48,893 nucleotides of DNA from Pseudomonadota bacterium (GCA_029561195.1 JAKQJK010000120.1:1-48893); one strand, 5' to 3'. Shown: positions 7,468-17,592, numbered from the stretch's first letter. The notes: a model not told the origin generated them from the letters alone. A program made the numbers and translations.

Positions 7468-8520
7468 ATGATCACCATTGCTGTTGACTGCATGGGCGGT
7501 GACCACGGGCCCCGTGTCACGCTACCGGCTTGCCGCCAGTTTCTGGATCTGCACCCGGACGCCAGTCTGGTACTGGTGGGTTTGCAGGAAAGTCTCCAGG
7601 ACTTCTCCCACCCGCGTGCAACCAAGGTCGTTGCGAGCGAAGTTGTCGGTATGGACGACCCGCTGGAAGTTGCATTACGCCGCAAAAAAGATTCTTCCAT
7701 GCGCGTGGCGGTGGAGCAGGTGAAAGAGGGGGTGGCCCAGGCGGCCGTTTCCGCCGGCAACACAGCCGCCTTAATGGCCATTTCGCGTTACGTGCTCAAA
7801 ACGCTGGACGGCATAGACCGCCCCGCTATTGCCGGACAAATTCCAAACGCGAAGGGTCATGCCACTACGGTGCTGGATATGGGTGCCAATGTGGATTGCA
7901 CAGAAGCGCATTTGTTCCAGTTCGCGGTAATGGGTTCAGCGCTGGTCTCCGTACTGAGTGGCGATAACAACCCTTCGGTTGGCTTGCTCAATATTGGTGA
8001 AGAAGCCATTAAAGGCAACGAAGTCATCAAAAAAACAGGTGAATTGCTGCGATCAGCCTCTAAATCTGGCGATCTGAACTTCTTTGGCAACGTTGAAGGT
8101 AACGACATTTTCAAAGGTACGGTGGATATCGTTGTCTGCGACGGTTTCGTCGGCAATGTGGCGCTAAAGACCAGTGAAGGTCTGGCGGCGATGATTGTGG
8201 ATTTCCTGAAAATGGAATTTTCCCGCAATTTTTTAACCAAACTGGCGGCAATCATCGCCTATCCGGTAATAACTGCTCTTAAAAGGCGAATGGATCATCG
8301 GCGTTACAACGGCGGAGCACTGTTGGGCTTGCGTGGGCTAGTCTTCAAAAGCCACGGTTCTGCGGATGAAATGGCTTTTGAGTATGCATTGAAGCGGGCG
8401 TATGATGCAGCCCGCAACAACTTGCTGGACAAAGTTCAGGTTCGCATTGCCCACGCCGCGCCGCTATTGATGGCTTCTGGCGCACCGGTGCAGCCCGATA
8501 CGGTAGCCCCGGCGCACTAA
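7468..8520 (+). CDS. plsX: Phosphate acyltransferase PlsX
   Basis: A 350-residue PlsX, the enzyme that converts acyl-ACP and phosphate into acyl-phosphate for PlsY in phospholipid synthesis. The N-terminus [14 protein letters not shown] is the family hallmark, and the conserved [14 protein letters not shown] ([10 protein letters not shown]) and CDGFVGN segments are present. It acts at the cytoplasmic face of the membrane. It starts 87 bases after rpmF, beyond the terminator, and its stop abuts the fabH ATG. Confidence 0.95.
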   Translation: MITIAVDCMGGDHGPRVTLPACRQFLDLHPDASLVLVGLQESLQDFSHPRATKVVASEVVGMDDPLEVALRRKKDSSMRVAVEQVKEGVAQAAVSAGNTAALMAISRYVLKTLDGIDRPAIAGQIPNAKGHATTVLDMGANVDCTEAHLFQFAVMGSALVSVLSGDNNPSVGLLNIGEEAIKGNEVIKKTGELLRSASKSGDLNFFGNVEGNDIFKGTVDIVVCDGFVGNVALKTSEGLAAMIVDFLKMEFSRNFLTKLAAIIAYPVITALKRRMDHRRYNGGALLGLRGLVFKSHGSADEMAFEYALKRAYDAARNNLLDKVQVRIAHAAPLLMASGAPVQPDTVAPAH

Positions 8521-9498
8521 ATGAGACGCTATTCCCGCATCACTGGAACCGGTAGTTATCTGCCCCCCCGTCGTTTGAGTAACGCCGATCTGGTGGCCGA
8601 GTTGGCCGTCAGTGGCGTCGAAACTTCGGATGACTGGATTGTCGAACGCACCGGAATTCGCGCCCGGCATTTTGCGGCCGTTGATGTTGTATGCAGCGAT
8701 CTGGCCACCGCGGCGGCCAAAAATGCATTGCAGGCGGCGGGCGTGGATGCCAGGGACATCGATTTGATCATTGTGGCTACGTCCACGCCTGACATGGTGT
8801 TCCCGTCCACGGCGTGCATCGTGCAACACAAGTTAGGCGCTCCCGGTGGTGCGGCGTTTGACGTGCAGGCCGTGTGCAGCGGCTTTGTCTATGCGCTGAC
8901 CATTGCTGACGCCATGATTCAAACTGGTGCCGCAAACAAAGCGCTGGTTATTGGCTCGGAAATTTTTTCCCGAATTCTTGACTTCAAGGACCGAACCACG
9001 TGCGTGCTTTTTGGTGACGGTGCTGGCGCGGTTGTGCTGGAAGCGTCCAAAACGCCAGGCATTTTAGCCAGCGACCTGCATGCCGATGGCAAACACGTTG
9101 GCATTCTGTGCGTGCCAGGGCACGTGTCGGGTGGCCACATAACGGGCGACCCGCTGCTGAAGATGGACGGTCAGGCTGTGTTCAAGCTGGCGGTCGGAGT
9201 GCTTGAAGATGCAGCCAGAGCCACGCTGGAGAAAGCTGGCAAGACGCAGGCCGATATCGACTGGCTGATTCCGCATCAGGCCAATATCCGCATCATGCAA
9301 AGCACGGCCAAAAAGCTCAAGCTGTCGATGGATAAAGTGATCGTGACGGTGGACCAGCATGGCAACACGTCGGCTGCGTCGATTCCGCTGGCCCTGGATG
9401 CCGGTGTGCGTGCAGGCAAGGTTAAGCCAGGTCAGTTGCTCATGCTGGAAGGTGTGGGTGGTGGTTTCACCTGGGGTGCAGTGCTATTGAATTTGTAG
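8521..9498 (+). CDS. fabH: 3-oxoacyl-ACP synthase III (FabH)
   Basis: A 325-residue KAS III, which condenses acetyl-CoA with malonyl-ACP to start fatty-acid synthesis. The Cys-His-Asn triad is visible at Cys119 (QAVCSGF), His252 (IPHQANIRI) and Asn282 (QHGNTSAAS). The ATG follows the plsX TAA with no gap. The final codons and the stop lie inside a copy of the dispersed repeat (9483-9530). That copy is read here in a different frame from the in-gene copies, so the TAG within ATTTGTAGCTTC serves as the stop. Confidence 0.95.
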   Translation: MRRYSRITGTGSYLPPRRLSNADLVAELAVSGVETSDDWIVERTGIRARHFAAVDVVCSDLATAAAKNALQAAGVDARDIDLIIVATSTPDMVFPSTACIVQHKLGAPGGAAFDVQAVCSGFVYALTIADAMIQTGAANKALVIGSEIFSRILDFKDRTTCVLFGDGAGAVVLEASKTPGILASDLHADGKHVGILCVPGHVSGGHITGDPLLKMDGQAVFKLAVGVLEDAARATLEKAGKTQADIDWLIPHQANIRIMQSTAKKLKLSMDKVIVTVDQHGNTSAASIPLALDAGVRAGKVKPGQLLMLEGVGGGFTWGAVLLNL

Positions 9499-9530
9499 CT
9501 TCTCACGAATATTCCACGAGGGCTCTAGCC
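9483..9530 (+). repeat. Dispersed 48-base element overlapping the fabH stop
   Basis: It begins GCTATTGAATTTGTAGC, continues CTCACGAATATTCCACG and ends AGGGCTCTAGCC. It aligns without gaps with the six other full copies. The first 16 bases form the end of fabH, including its stop codon, and the rest lies in the fabH-fabD gap. Confidence 0.75.
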
Positions 9531-9560
9531 TCATTTAATCCGTAATTTTCGGCAGATTCA

Positions 9561-10511
9561 ATGAAACCATTCGCATTTGTTTTCCCGGGGCAAGGTTCCC
9601 AGGCAGTGGGCATGCTCGATGCATGGGGTCACCACCCCGTTGTGGTGGAAGCGCTGAAAGAAGCCTCTGAAGCGTTGGGCGAAGACCTTGGCAAACTGAT
9701 TCATGAAGGCCCGAAAGAAGCCCTGGCGCTGACCACCAACACCCAGCCAGTGATGCTGGTAGCAGCCGTTGCGGCCTACCGGGTCTGGATGAGCGAGACC
9801 GGTGTTGCACCGCAAGCCGTTGCCGGGCATTCGCTGGGCGAATATTCTGCGCTGGTCGCAGCAGGTGCCTTGACGTTGTCACAGGCGACGCCGTTGGTAC
9901 GCTTCAGGGCACAGGCCATGCAGGACGCCGTGCCGGTGGGGACTGGAGCGATGGCCGCAATTTTGGGTATGGATGCGGCACGCGTGATGGCTGGCTGCGC
10001 CGAGGTCACGGCTTCGTTCGGAACGCATTCGACTGAAGTGGTTGAAGCCGTCAATTTCAATGACCCCGCGCAAACGGTGATCGCTGGCAGTAAAGCGGCA
10101 GTGGAAAAAGCCTGCGAAGTGCTCAAAGCCAATGGCGCCAAGCGGGCCCTGCCACTGCCTGTGTCAGCGCCATTCCACTCCAGTCTGATGAAACCCGCCG
10201 CTGACAAATTGCGTGAGCAGCTGGAATCTGTCGAGTTCGGGTCGCCGCAAATGGCGCTGATCAACAATATTGACGTGGCGGTTGAGGTGGAGGCCGACCG
10301 TATTCGTGACGCGCTGTACCGTCAGGCGTTTGGTCCGGTTCGCTGGGTGGAGTGCGTGCAGGCCATCAAGGCGCATGGATTGACGACGCTGGTTGAGTGT
10401 GGCCCAGGCAAGGTGTTGGCCGGGATGGTCAAGCGTATTGATGCCGAGATGACCGGAGCGCCACTGTTTGACCCGGCCAGTCTGGCTGACGTAAAAGGAT
10501 TGTTGACATGA
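9561..10511 (+). CDS. fabD: Malonyl-CoA:ACP transacylase (FabD)
   Basis: A 316-residue malonyltransferase that loads malonyl groups onto ACP. FVFPGQGSQ starts the protein. The nucleophile elbow GHSLGEYSA carries Ser91, Arg116 binds the malonyl carboxylate (RFRAQAM), and His206 (APFHSSLM) completes the dyad. Positions match E. coli FabD within one to five residues. It overlaps fabG by 4 bases (ATGA). No clear ribosome site precedes the ATG. Confidence 0.95.
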   Translation: MKPFAFVFPGQGSQAVGMLDAWGHHPVVVEALKEASEALGEDLGKLIHEGPKEALALTTNTQPVMLVAAVAAYRVWMSETGVAPQAVAGHSLGEYSALVAAGALTLSQATPLVRFRAQAMQDAVPVGTGAMAAILGMDAARVMAGCAEVTASFGTHSTEVVEAVNFNDPAQTVIAGSKAAVEKACEVLKANGAKRALPLPVSAPFHSSLMKPAADKLREQLESVEFGSPQMALINNIDVAVEVEADRIRDALYRQAFGPVRWVECVQAIKAHGLTTLVECGPGKVLAGMVKRIDAEMTGAPLFDPASLADVKGLLT

Positions 10512-11254
10512 GCGACGTGAAATTTGAGGGGCAAGTGGCCTTGGTGACGGGTGCTTCTCGTGGCATTGGTGCCGCCATTGCACTTGAGCTGGCAAAAAAG
10601 GGCTTGAAGGTGATCGGTACCGCCACCACGGACGATGGCGCCGCGAAGATCAGCGTTGCACTGGCCAGTTTCCCCGGCTGCAGCGGCAAAAACCTCAATG
10701 TGAACGATGCTGCCGCTGCCGAAGCGCTAATCGATGCCATCGTCAAGGAACACGGTGGTTTGCAGGTTCTGGTGAATAACGCTGGCATCACGCGCGACAA
10801 CTTGGCCATGCGCATGAAGGACGACGACTGGGATGCTGTGCTGGACACCAACCTCAAGGCGGTTTTCCGCATGAGCCGCGCCGTGATGCGCACGATGATG
10901 AAGCAGCGCTATGGCCGCATCATCAGCATCACCTCGGTCGTCGGCGCGTCAGGCAATCCGGGGCAAGCCAACTATGCTGCCGCCAAAGCCGGCGTGGCGG
11001 GCATGACCCGTGCACTGGCTCGCGAGCTCGGTTCGCGCAATGTCACAGTCAATTGCGTCGCCCCTGGCTTTATCGAAACCGACATGACCGCCAGTTTGCA
11101 GGAAGAGCAGCAAAAGGCGCTGCTGGGCCAGATCCCGCTGGGCCATCTAGGCAAACCATACGATATTGCGCACGCGGTGGCCTATCTGGCGTCACCACAA
11201 GCCAGTTATGTGACGGGGCAGGAGCTGCACGTCAACGGCGGTATGTACATGTAA
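10508..11254 (+). CDS. fabG: 3-oxoacyl-ACP reductase (FabG)
   Basis: A 248-residue short-chain dehydrogenase that reduces beta-ketoacyl-ACP with NADPH. The cofactor loop is TGASRGIG (residues 14-21), followed by NNAG (90-93). The catalytic Asn115, Ser143, Tyr156 and Lys160 (NYAAAKAG) are all present. The C-terminus GQELHVNGGMYM is typical of FabG. It is translationally coupled to fabD. Confidence 0.95.
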   Translation: MSDVKFEGQVALVTGASRGIGAAIALELAKKGLKVIGTATTDDGAAKISVALASFPGCSGKNLNVNDAAAAEALIDAIVKEHGGLQVLVNNAGITRDNLAMRMKDDDWDAVLDTNLKAVFRMSRAVMRTMMKQRYGRIISITSVVGASGNPGQANYAAAKAGVAGMTRALARELGSRNVTVNCVAPGFIETDMTASLQEEQQKALLGQIPLGHLGKPYDIAHAVAYLASPQASYVTGQELHVNGGMYM

Positions 11255-11287
11255 GTTCAAGCTGGTTTGTCCGTCCAGCGGTTGGTA

Positions 11288-11589
<302 letters not shown>

Positions 11590-11604
11590 TTGGATCTTCA
11601 GCGT

Positions 11605-12849
11605 ATGTCCCGTCGTCGCGTAGTCGTAACAGGATTGGGTTGCATCTCCCCCGTGGGTAACACGGTGGCTGAGTCGTGGACCCAATTGCTGGCCGGGCAG
11701 TCCGGCATTGAACTCATCACCAGCTTTGATGCGAGCGCCTTTGCGTGCAAATTCGCTGGTGAGGTCAAGGGATTCAATATTGCGGACTACATTCCCGAGA
11801 AGGAAGCGCGTCACATGGACCGCTTCATCCACCTCGGGCTGGCGGCGGCCTGCCAGGCTGTTGCTGATTCCGGTTTACCGGTCGGCGATGCCTTGGGCGA
11901 GGAAGAGGCCACACGCATCGGTTGCAATATTGGATCGGGTATTGGTGGCTTGCCCATGATCGAGCAAACCCGGGACGAACTGGTTAATCGCGGCCCGCGT
12001 CGCGTATCACCATTCTTTGTGCCGGCTTCGATCATCAACATGATTTCGGGCCATGTATCCATCAAGTTCGGGTTCAAGGGCCCCAACGTGGCCGTCGTTA
12101 CGGCGTGCACCACCGGTTTGCATGCCATTGGACTGTCGGCGCGCATGATCGAATACGGTGACTGTGATGTCATGGTGGCTGGCGGGGCCGAGTCAACTGT
12201 TTCTCCATTGGGCGTTGGTGGCTTCGCCGCTGCCCGTGCCCTAAGTACGCGAAATGACGATCCCAAGACAGCTTCACGCCCTTGGGACAAAGATCGCGAT
12301 GGCTTCGTGCTGGGCGAAGGTGCGGGTGTGATGGTGCTCGAAGAGTACGAACATGCCAAAGCCCGTGGTGCGAAAATCTATGCCGAGTTGACTGGCTTTG
12401 GCATGAGCGGTGATGCCTATCACATGACCGCACCCAATGTGGACGGTCCACGCCGCTCTATGCAAATGGCGCTTCGCAATGCAGGTGTCAACCCGGGTGA
12501 CGTGCATTACGTCAATGCCCATGGCACTTCGACTCCGCTGGGAGACACTAACGAGACCAACGCGATCAAAGCCGCTTTTGGTGACGATGCTAAGAAGTTG
12601 GTGGTGAATTCCACAAAGTCAATGACCGGTCATTTGCTGGGTGGCGCCGGTGGTATTGAATCGGTATTCACGGTGCTGGCTCTTCATCATCAGAAGAGTC
12701 CTCCCACCATCAACATCTTCAATCAGGATCCCGAGTGTGACCTGGATTATTGTGCTAACACGGCACGTGACATGAAGATTGACGTGGCGGTGAAGAACAA
12801 TTTTGGTTTCGGCGGGACAAACGGCACACTCGTTTTCAAGCGGGTCTGA
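11605..12849 (+). CDS. fabF: 3-oxoacyl-ACP synthase II (FabF)
   Basis: A 414-residue KAS II elongation enzyme. The active-site Cys168 (VTACTTGLH), His306 ([11 protein letters not shown]) and His343 (KSMTGHLLG, with Lys338) form the Cys-His-His set. The ATG at 11605 gives the family start [12 protein letters not shown]; a TTG five codons upstream is ignored. It ends the fab cluster, and the next gene starts 22 bases later. Confidence 0.95.
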   Translation: MSRRRVVVTGLGCISPVGNTVAESWTQLLAGQSGIELITSFDASAFACKFAGEVKGFNIADYIPEKEARHMDRFIHLGLAAACQAVADSGLPVGDALGEEEATRIGCNIGSGIGGLPMIEQTRDELVNRGPRRVSPFFVPASIINMISGHVSIKFGFKGPNVAVVTACTTGLHAIGLSARMIEYGDCDVMVAGGAESTVSPLGVGGFAAARALSTRNDDPKTASRPWDKDRDGFVLGEGAGVMVLEEYEHAKARGAKIYAELTGFGMSGDAYHMTAPNVDGPRRSMQMALRNAGVNPGDVHYVNAHGTSTPLGDTNETNAIKAAFGDDAKKLVVNSTKSMTGHLLGGAGGIESVFTVLALHHQKSPPTINIFNQDPECDLDYCANTARDMKIDVAVKNNFGFGGTNGTLVFKRV

Positions 12850-12871
12850 GGCCGTCGCAACGGGCCGGACC

Positions 12872-13342
12872 ATGAATAGCGCCCCCGCGGTCAGCTATCC
12901 GGTTCGTCGCTCCCGAGCCCATTTGTATGTCATCGCAGGCCTCTGGTTGACAGGTCTGTGTGTGTGGCTTTGCTGGCTGCATGGTGCAGACGTTACCGGC
13001 TGGCGGCAAGGTTTCACATTCACTTTGCTCGTGCTGGCCGGAGCCGCCGTACTTCGAACCTGGTGGCGTATGCCGACGGGCGAATTGCGCTGGGATTTGT
13101 CGGCCTGGATCCGGGTTGATGCCAATTGGGTTATCTCCGGCGCGCTGGCGGTTTATCTCGATTTTCAGAGATTCCTGTTGTTGAAGTATTCAGGTGCCGG
13201 GGGTGAGCCGCGCTGGCTATTGCGCGAATTGCGCACCAGCCCCGGCCAGTGGATGCCCCTGCGGAGGGCCTTTTATGCTCACCCTCGCACCAAAGGCGGT
13301 ATCGCCTCAACTACCTTGACTGTGGACGCAAGGTTGTCATGA
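12872..13342 (+). CDS. Small membrane protein, YgfX-like
   Basis: A 156-residue protein with two predicted transmembrane helices (about residues 21-40 and 47-62) and a soluble C-terminal part. That part contains GELRWDLSAW and, later, W-x-PLRRAFYAH. The layout of an N-terminal helical hairpin, a G-x-L-R-W strand and a C-terminal W-x-x-LRR resembles YgfX (CptA), the inner-membrane partner of SdhE in E. coli; this is a pattern-level judgement. It is coupled by a 4-base overlap to rpoE, so its translation is tied to the sigma factor. SdhE itself is encoded at 47974-48234. Confidence 0.55.
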   Translation: MNSAPAVSYPVRRSRAHLYVIAGLWLTGLCVWLCWLHGADVTGWRQGFTFTLLVLAGAAVLRTWWRMPTGELRWDLSAWIRVDANWVISGALAVYLDFQRFLLLKYSGAGGEPRWLLRELRTSPGQWMPLRRAFYAHPRTKGGIASTTLTVDARLS

Positions 13343-13965
13343 CGGACGCGTTACCCCCGGTTACCACTGATAGCGACTTGATGCTGGTCGAGCGCACGGT
13401 CGCGGGTGACCAACGGGCTTTTGAATTGCTGGTGATCAAATACCAGCGCCGGATTCAGCGGCTGATTGGACGCATGGTGCGGGATGTTGATCTGGTGGAA
13501 GATATCGCTCAGGAAACCTTCATCCGTGCCTACCGAGCCCTGCACCAGTTCCGTGGTGACGCCCAGTTTTACACCTGGCTGTACAGGATTGCCGTCAACA
13601 CCGCCAAGAAAGCGTTGCTGGAACTGAAACGCGATCCGACCGTGTCTGAGGGGTCTTTACGTTCAGGTGACGATGACGATGAAACTTCCTGGCACGGAAA
13701 CGAACCAACGTCAGATGAAACGCCTGAATCGGTGCTGGCGGCCAAGGAAATTGCAGCGGTGGTTAACGCCGCGATGGATGCTTTACCTGCAGATTTGCGT
13801 CAGGCGGTGACTTTGCGGGAAATCGAAGGGCTGAGCTATGAGGAAATTTCGACTGTGATGAATTGCCCGATCGGAACCGTGCGGTCGCGCATTTTTCGGG
13901 CACGTGAAGCGATTTCTGAAAAAGTAAAACCCTTGCTGGATAACCAGTCGGGAAAACGTTGGTAG
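13339..13965 (+). CDS. rpoE: RNA polymerase sigma-E factor
   Basis: A 208-residue ECF sigma factor that controls the envelope-stress regulon. Region 2 spans about residues 28-95, with DLVEDIAQETFIRAYRAL and the TWLYRIAVNTAK segment. Region 4 spans about 148-200, with LPADLRQAVTLREIEGLS and the helix-turn-helix EEISTVMNCPIGTVRSRI. The ATG at 13339 overlaps the previous stop; the frame is also open further upstream within the previous gene. The order rpoE-rseA-rseB-mucD follows, so it is under the usual anti-sigma control. Confidence 0.95.
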   Translation: MTDALPPVTTDSDLMLVERTVAGDQRAFELLVIKYQRRIQRLIGRMVRDVDLVEDIAQETFIRAYRALHQFRGDAQFYTWLYRIAVNTAKKALLELKRDPTVSEGSLRSGDDDDETSWHGNEPTSDETPESVLAAKEIAAVVNAAMDALPADLRQAVTLREIEGLSYEEISTVMNCPIGTVRSRIFRAREAISEKVKPLLDNQSGKRW

Positions 13966-13998
13966 GCCTGAAAAGCAGGTCTGAAAAGGTGGAATGAG

Positions 13999-14622
13999 AT
14001 GACAAACGACACTTTGAAAACACGCGAAGCGATTTCCGCACTGGCTGACGGCCAGTTGCGCGGGCAGGAGTTTGCTCGGGTGGTTGAAGCCGTCAGCAAG
14101 GACGATGATGCTCGCGCTACCTGGCATGCCTACCACGTGGTGGGCGACGTGCTGCGTTCGGGCGATGCGGCCGGCCATAATGATCTGGCATTTGTTGCAC
14201 GTCTGCAGATCAGGTTGAAGAGTGAAGAGGTAGCTGTTCAATCAGCTGACGCTGTTAAATTAATAGCTCCTGACGCAATAAATGCGGGGGCTAATGGCCA
14301 ATTTGACACTAAAAGAGATAGTGCGAATGTTTCCCGCTTCCGCTGGAAGCTGGTGGCTGGCCTTGCATCTTTCACGGCCGTAGCCGCCGTGGGATGGGGC
14401 CTGGTAGGTGGCCTCAACACCGCACCGACTGTCAACCTGGCAGCTGCGCCTGCTGCCCCTGCCTCGGCTACCGTGGTGGCGATCGAGCAACCCCAAATCA
14501 TGATCCGTGATCCACGGCTGGATGAGTTGTTGGCCGCGCACAAGCAGTTTGGCGGAACGTCCGCCTTGCAGATGCCGGCCGGATTTCTGCGTAATGCTAC
14601 TTTTGAGGTGCCCAACCGATAG
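13999..14622 (+). CDS. rseA: Anti-sigma-E factor RseA (MucA)
   Basis: A 207-residue single-pass inner-membrane protein that holds RpoE inactive. The N-terminal domain (about residues 8-70; REAISALADGQL, ATWHAYHVVGDVLRS) is the RseA sigma-binding fold. A transmembrane helix follows at about 115-135, then a periplasmic tail. Between the domain and the helix, residues 85-100 (AVKLIAPDAINAGANG) are encoded by a copy of the dispersed repeat. The linker faces the cytoplasm, so the insert may be tolerated there. The gene lies 33 bases after rpoE. Confidence 0.88.
   Translation: MTNDTLKTREAISALADGQLRGQEFARVVEAVSKDDDARATWHAYHVVGDVLRSGDAAGHNDLAFVARLQIRLKSEEVAVQSADAVKLIAPDAINAGANGQFDTKRDSANVSRFRWKLVAGLASFTAVAAVGWGLVGGLNTAPTVNLAAAPAAPASATVVAIEQPQIMIRDPRLDELLAAHKQFGGTSALQMPAGFLRNATFEVPNR
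14251..14298 (+). repeat. Dispersed 48-base element inside rseA
   Basis: It begins GCTGTTAAATTAATAGCTC, continues GACGCAATAAATGCG and ends GGGGCTAATGGC. It aligns without gaps with the other copies and is read in the same frame as those in era, trpF and the YwqK-like gene. It encodes residues 85-100 of RseA. Confidence 0.75.
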
Positions 14623-14636
14623 GGTGGGGGTAAGAC

Positions 14637-15713
14637 ATGCGACCCATGCAGATAACCCTGTTTACCGGTAGCTGGCTTCGCCGTGTACGCGATGCTGCGC
14701 TGGCCTTGGCTGCGGTTGCCGGGGCTTGCAGTGTTGGCGTTGCGCAGACGGCCGTATCGCCGGCACCCGGCTTGTCGTCCGGCCCAGTTGAAACTGCCCA
14801 ACCGGACCGTGGCATCAACGAATGGCTTCTTCGCATGCATGAGGCTTCACGCCGTCGCGCCTACATTGGCACCTTCGTCGTGTCGTCGGGGTCCAGCATG
14901 GCGAGCGCGAAGATCTGGCATATCTGCGATGGTCAGAATCAGATGGAGCGGGTGGAGTCGCTGAGCGGCCCCCCCCGTTCCACGTTCCGGCGCGACGATC
15001 AGGTCATTACCTTTCTGCCTGAAAGCAAACATGCGGTAGCGGAGCGGCGCGAGTCGCTGGGGCTGTTTCCGAATCTCCTGCAATCAGCGGACTCTTCAAT
15101 CGCGCAGTTTTACAGTGCCCGCCAGGCGGGGCATGACCGTGTGGCCGGATTTGATGCCGATGTGGTGGTGTTGCAGCCCAAAGACAAGCTGCGTTATGGC
15201 TATCGGGTCTGGAGCGAAAAACGGACCGGCCTGGTGGTGAAGCTGCAAACACTCGATGTAGATGGACGGGTGCTGGAGCAGTCTGCTTTTTCAGAGTTGC
15301 AACTGGATGCGCCCGTGAACATGACAAAGCTCAACCAGATGATGAGCAATACCGAGGGTTACAAGGTCGACAGGCCCGAGATGATCAAGACAACGGCTGC
15401 CGTTGAAGGCTGGGTGCTCAAGGCGCCAGTAGCGGGCTTCAAAGCCATGAGTTGTTTCAAGCGGCCTGTCGCTGCTACTGAAACGGCTGCGGCCGACAAT
15501 ACGATGCAGTGGATATTTTCGGATGGACTTGCGTCGGTTTCACTTTTTGTGGAGTTGTTTGATCGCCGCCACCATGGACAGGAAGGTCAGATGGTCATCG
15601 GGGCTACGCAGACAATCACTCGGCGTATCGGTGATTGGTGGCTTACTGTTGTGGGAGAAGCGCCAGCCCAGACGCTCGCTGCCTTTGCGCAGGGGCTTGA
15701 GCGGAAGAAATAG
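14637..15713 (+). CDS. rseB: Sigma-E regulatory protein RseB (MucB)
   Basis: A 358-residue periplasmic protein that binds the periplasmic part of RseA and senses mislocalised lipid or lipoprotein. A signal peptide spans about residues 1-36 (RR then AALALAAVAGACSVGVAQ). The N-terminal lipoprotein-like domain contains NEWLLRMHEASRRRAYIGTF, and the C-terminal domain contains WLTVVGEAP near the end. A GGGTGGGGG purine tract precedes the ATG. It lies between rseA and mucD as expected. Confidence 0.9.
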   Translation: MRPMQITLFTGSWLRRVRDAALALAAVAGACSVGVAQTAVSPAPGLSSGPVETAQPDRGINEWLLRMHEASRRRAYIGTFVVSSGSSMASAKIWHICDGQNQMERVESLSGPPRSTFRRDDQVITFLPESKHAVAERRESLGLFPNLLQSADSSIAQFYSARQAGHDRVAGFDADVVVLQPKDKLRYGYRVWSEKRTGLVVKLQTLDVDGRVLEQSAFSELQLDAPVNMTKLNQMMSNTEGYKVDRPEMIKTTAAVEGWVLKAPVAGFKAMSCFKRPVAATETAAADNTMQWIFSDGLASVSLFVELFDRRHHGQEGQMVIGATQTITRRIGDWWLTVVGEAPAQTLAAFAQGLERKK

Positions 15714-15795
15714 GCCCCCAGTTAGAACATGTCAGCGTGACCTGGGTCTGTAGCGTTGCGTGTAATCAAGGTGATTCGTTTTCAATGAAAGGTCG

Positions 15796-17274
15796 ATGAT
15801 GCTTTTAGTCGATTGGAAGAATTTGCGGTCTTGTCTGTCGGCAGGGGTGATGGCCGTAGCGGCTGTGGTCGCCTTTGTACCGTCTGCGCCCGCGTTTGCC
15901 CAAAGTCGGGCCTTGCCGGACTTCACCGATCTGGTGGAGCAGGTAGGGCCTTCTGTCGTGAATATCCGTACGCTGGAGAAGGTGTCGGCAAAGGCCAGCG
16001 GGAGTGGCAGCGCTGCGGACGAAGAAATGCTGGAGTTCTTTCGCCGATTTGGTGTGCCTATTCCCAATATGCCGAAGCAGGCGCCTAAACCGAATAACCG
16101 CGCACAGCCGCAAGACGAAGAACAGCAACCCCGCGGCGTGGGTTCCGGTTTCATCCTGACGGCTGACGGCTACGTCATGACCAATGCTCATGTGGTTGAC
16201 GGGGCCGACGAAGTCCTTGTCACGCTGACCGACAAGCGCGAGTTTAAAGCCCGAATTATTGGCGCGGACAAACGCAGTGACGTCGCCGTGGTCAAGATCG
16301 AGGCAGCGGGACTGCCTGCCGTCAAAGTGGGTGACGTGAGCCGCCTGAAGGTGGGAGAGTGGGTCATGGCTATCGGGTCGCCGTTTGGCCTGGAGAACAC
16401 AGTGACAGCGGGTATCGTGAGCGCCAAGCAGCGCGATACCGGAGATTACCTGCCCTTCATCCAGACAGACGTGGCCATCAATCCGGGCAACTCGGGCGGG
16501 CCGCTTATCAACATGCGTGGCGAAGTGGTGGGCATTAACAGCCAGATCTATTCACGCTCTGGTGGGTTTATGGGGATTTCATTCTCGATCCCTATGGATG
16601 AGGCCGTGCGTGTTAGTGACCAGCTTCGTGCATCAGGGCGTGTCTCCCGTGGTCGCATTGGCGTGCAGATTGATCAAGTGACCAAAGATGTGGCTGAGTC
16701 CATTGGGCTGGGCAAGCCGCAAGGCGCCTTGGTGCGTGGCGTGGAGACCGGTTCACCTGCCGAAAAGGCGGGCGTGGAAGCGGGCGATATCATCACCAAA
16801 TTCGATGGAAAGGCCATCGAAAAATCCAGTGACTTGCCGCGCATGGTGGGTAGCACCAAACCCGGAACGAAAAGCACGCTGACAGTTTTCCGTCGTGGTG
16901 CAAGCAAAGATCTCAGCGTAACGATTGCGGAAATCGAACCGGAAAAACCGGTGAAGAAGGCGGCCGCGCCTGAGGAGAAGCCCAAGCAATCCCCAGCCGC
17001 CCAGGTCCTGGGTCTGACAGTAAGCGAACTCAATGACGCCCAAAAGAAGGAACTGAAGATCAAGGGTGGCGTCAAGGTCGAAGCTGCAGCCGAGGGTGCC
17101 GCCAAGGCGGGCGTGCGCGAAGGTGACGTGATTGTGGCGATCGCTAATGTCGAGGTGACCAACATCAAGGAGTTTGACGCGGCCGTGGCCAAAATTGACA
17201 AGACCAAACCGGTGAATCTGCTGTTTCGCAGAGGGGAATGGGCTCAATACGCGCTTATTCGTCCAACGCGCTGA
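15796..17274 (+). CDS. mucD: Periplasmic serine protease MucD (DegP/DegQ family)
   Basis: A 492-residue HtrA protease. A signal peptide spans about residues 1-36, ending APAFAQ. The catalytic triad is His132 (TNAHVV), Asp162 (KRSDVAVVKI) and Ser233 (NPGNSGGPL). Two PDZ domains follow at about 270-370 and 400-485. It degrades misfolded envelope proteins and dampens sigma-E signalling. GAAAGG precedes the ATG pair at 15796/15799. A terminator follows immediately, closing the sigma-E operon. Confidence 0.93.
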   Translation: MMLLVDWKNLRSCLSAGVMAVAAVVAFVPSAPAFAQSRALPDFTDLVEQVGPSVVNIRTLEKVSAKASGSGSAADEEMLEFFRRFGVPIPNMPKQAPKPNNRAQPQDEEQQPRGVGSGFILTADGYVMTNAHVVDGADEVLVTLTDKREFKARIIGADKRSDVAVVKIEAAGLPAVKVGDVSRLKVGEWVMAIGSPFGLENTVTAGIVSAKQRDTGDYLPFIQTDVAINPGNSGGPLINMRGEVVGINSQIYSRSGGFMGISFSIPMDEAVRVSDQLRASGRVSRGRIGVQIDQVTKDVAESIGLGKPQGALVRGVETGSPAEKAGVEAGDIITKFDGKAIEKSSDLPRMVGSTKPGTKSTLTVFRRGASKDLSVTIAEIEPEKPVKKAAAPEEKPKQSPAAQVLGLTVSELNDAQKKELKIKGGVKVEAAAEGAAKAGVREGDVIVAIANVEVTNIKEFDAAVAKIDKTKPVNLLFRRGEWAQYALIRPTR

Positions 17275-17290
17275 AATCTCCGCTCAAGAA

Positions 17291-17325
17291 GCCCCAACCC
17301 CGACTCGGGTGTGGGGCTTTTGTTT
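17291..17325 (+). terminator. Rho-independent terminator after mucD
   Basis: GCCCCAACCC pairs with GGGTGTGGGGC (one bulged G) across a short loop and runs into CTTTTGTTT. It lies 17 bases after the mucD stop. Confidence 0.8.
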
Positions 17326-17592
17326 GATCGCCACCCTTTAAAAAAACATTTTTAAAATATTTTTCGGACCAAATCTTCAGAATTGACGTGTGCGTTCACT
17401 AACTTTGATGGATGAAAATTGCGTTTTTGGTTAGAATAGAGCCTGATCATCTGGAATTATGGGCATATGAAAAATGCCAAAGTCCACGATATGGGATGAA
17501 AAGGGGTGCTTCGACAGTGCTCCACAGATCACCCACAACTTGTCCCCGTAGTTGCTCCTAAATTTTGTTGATAACCTGTGTATAAATTACCT

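Noticed and set aside
17566..17586. Two near DnaA-box sequences (TGTTGATAA, TGTGTATAA) upstream of lepA
   Set aside because: Too few and imperfect for an origin, and no dnaA, dnaN, rpmH or parA genes are nearby.
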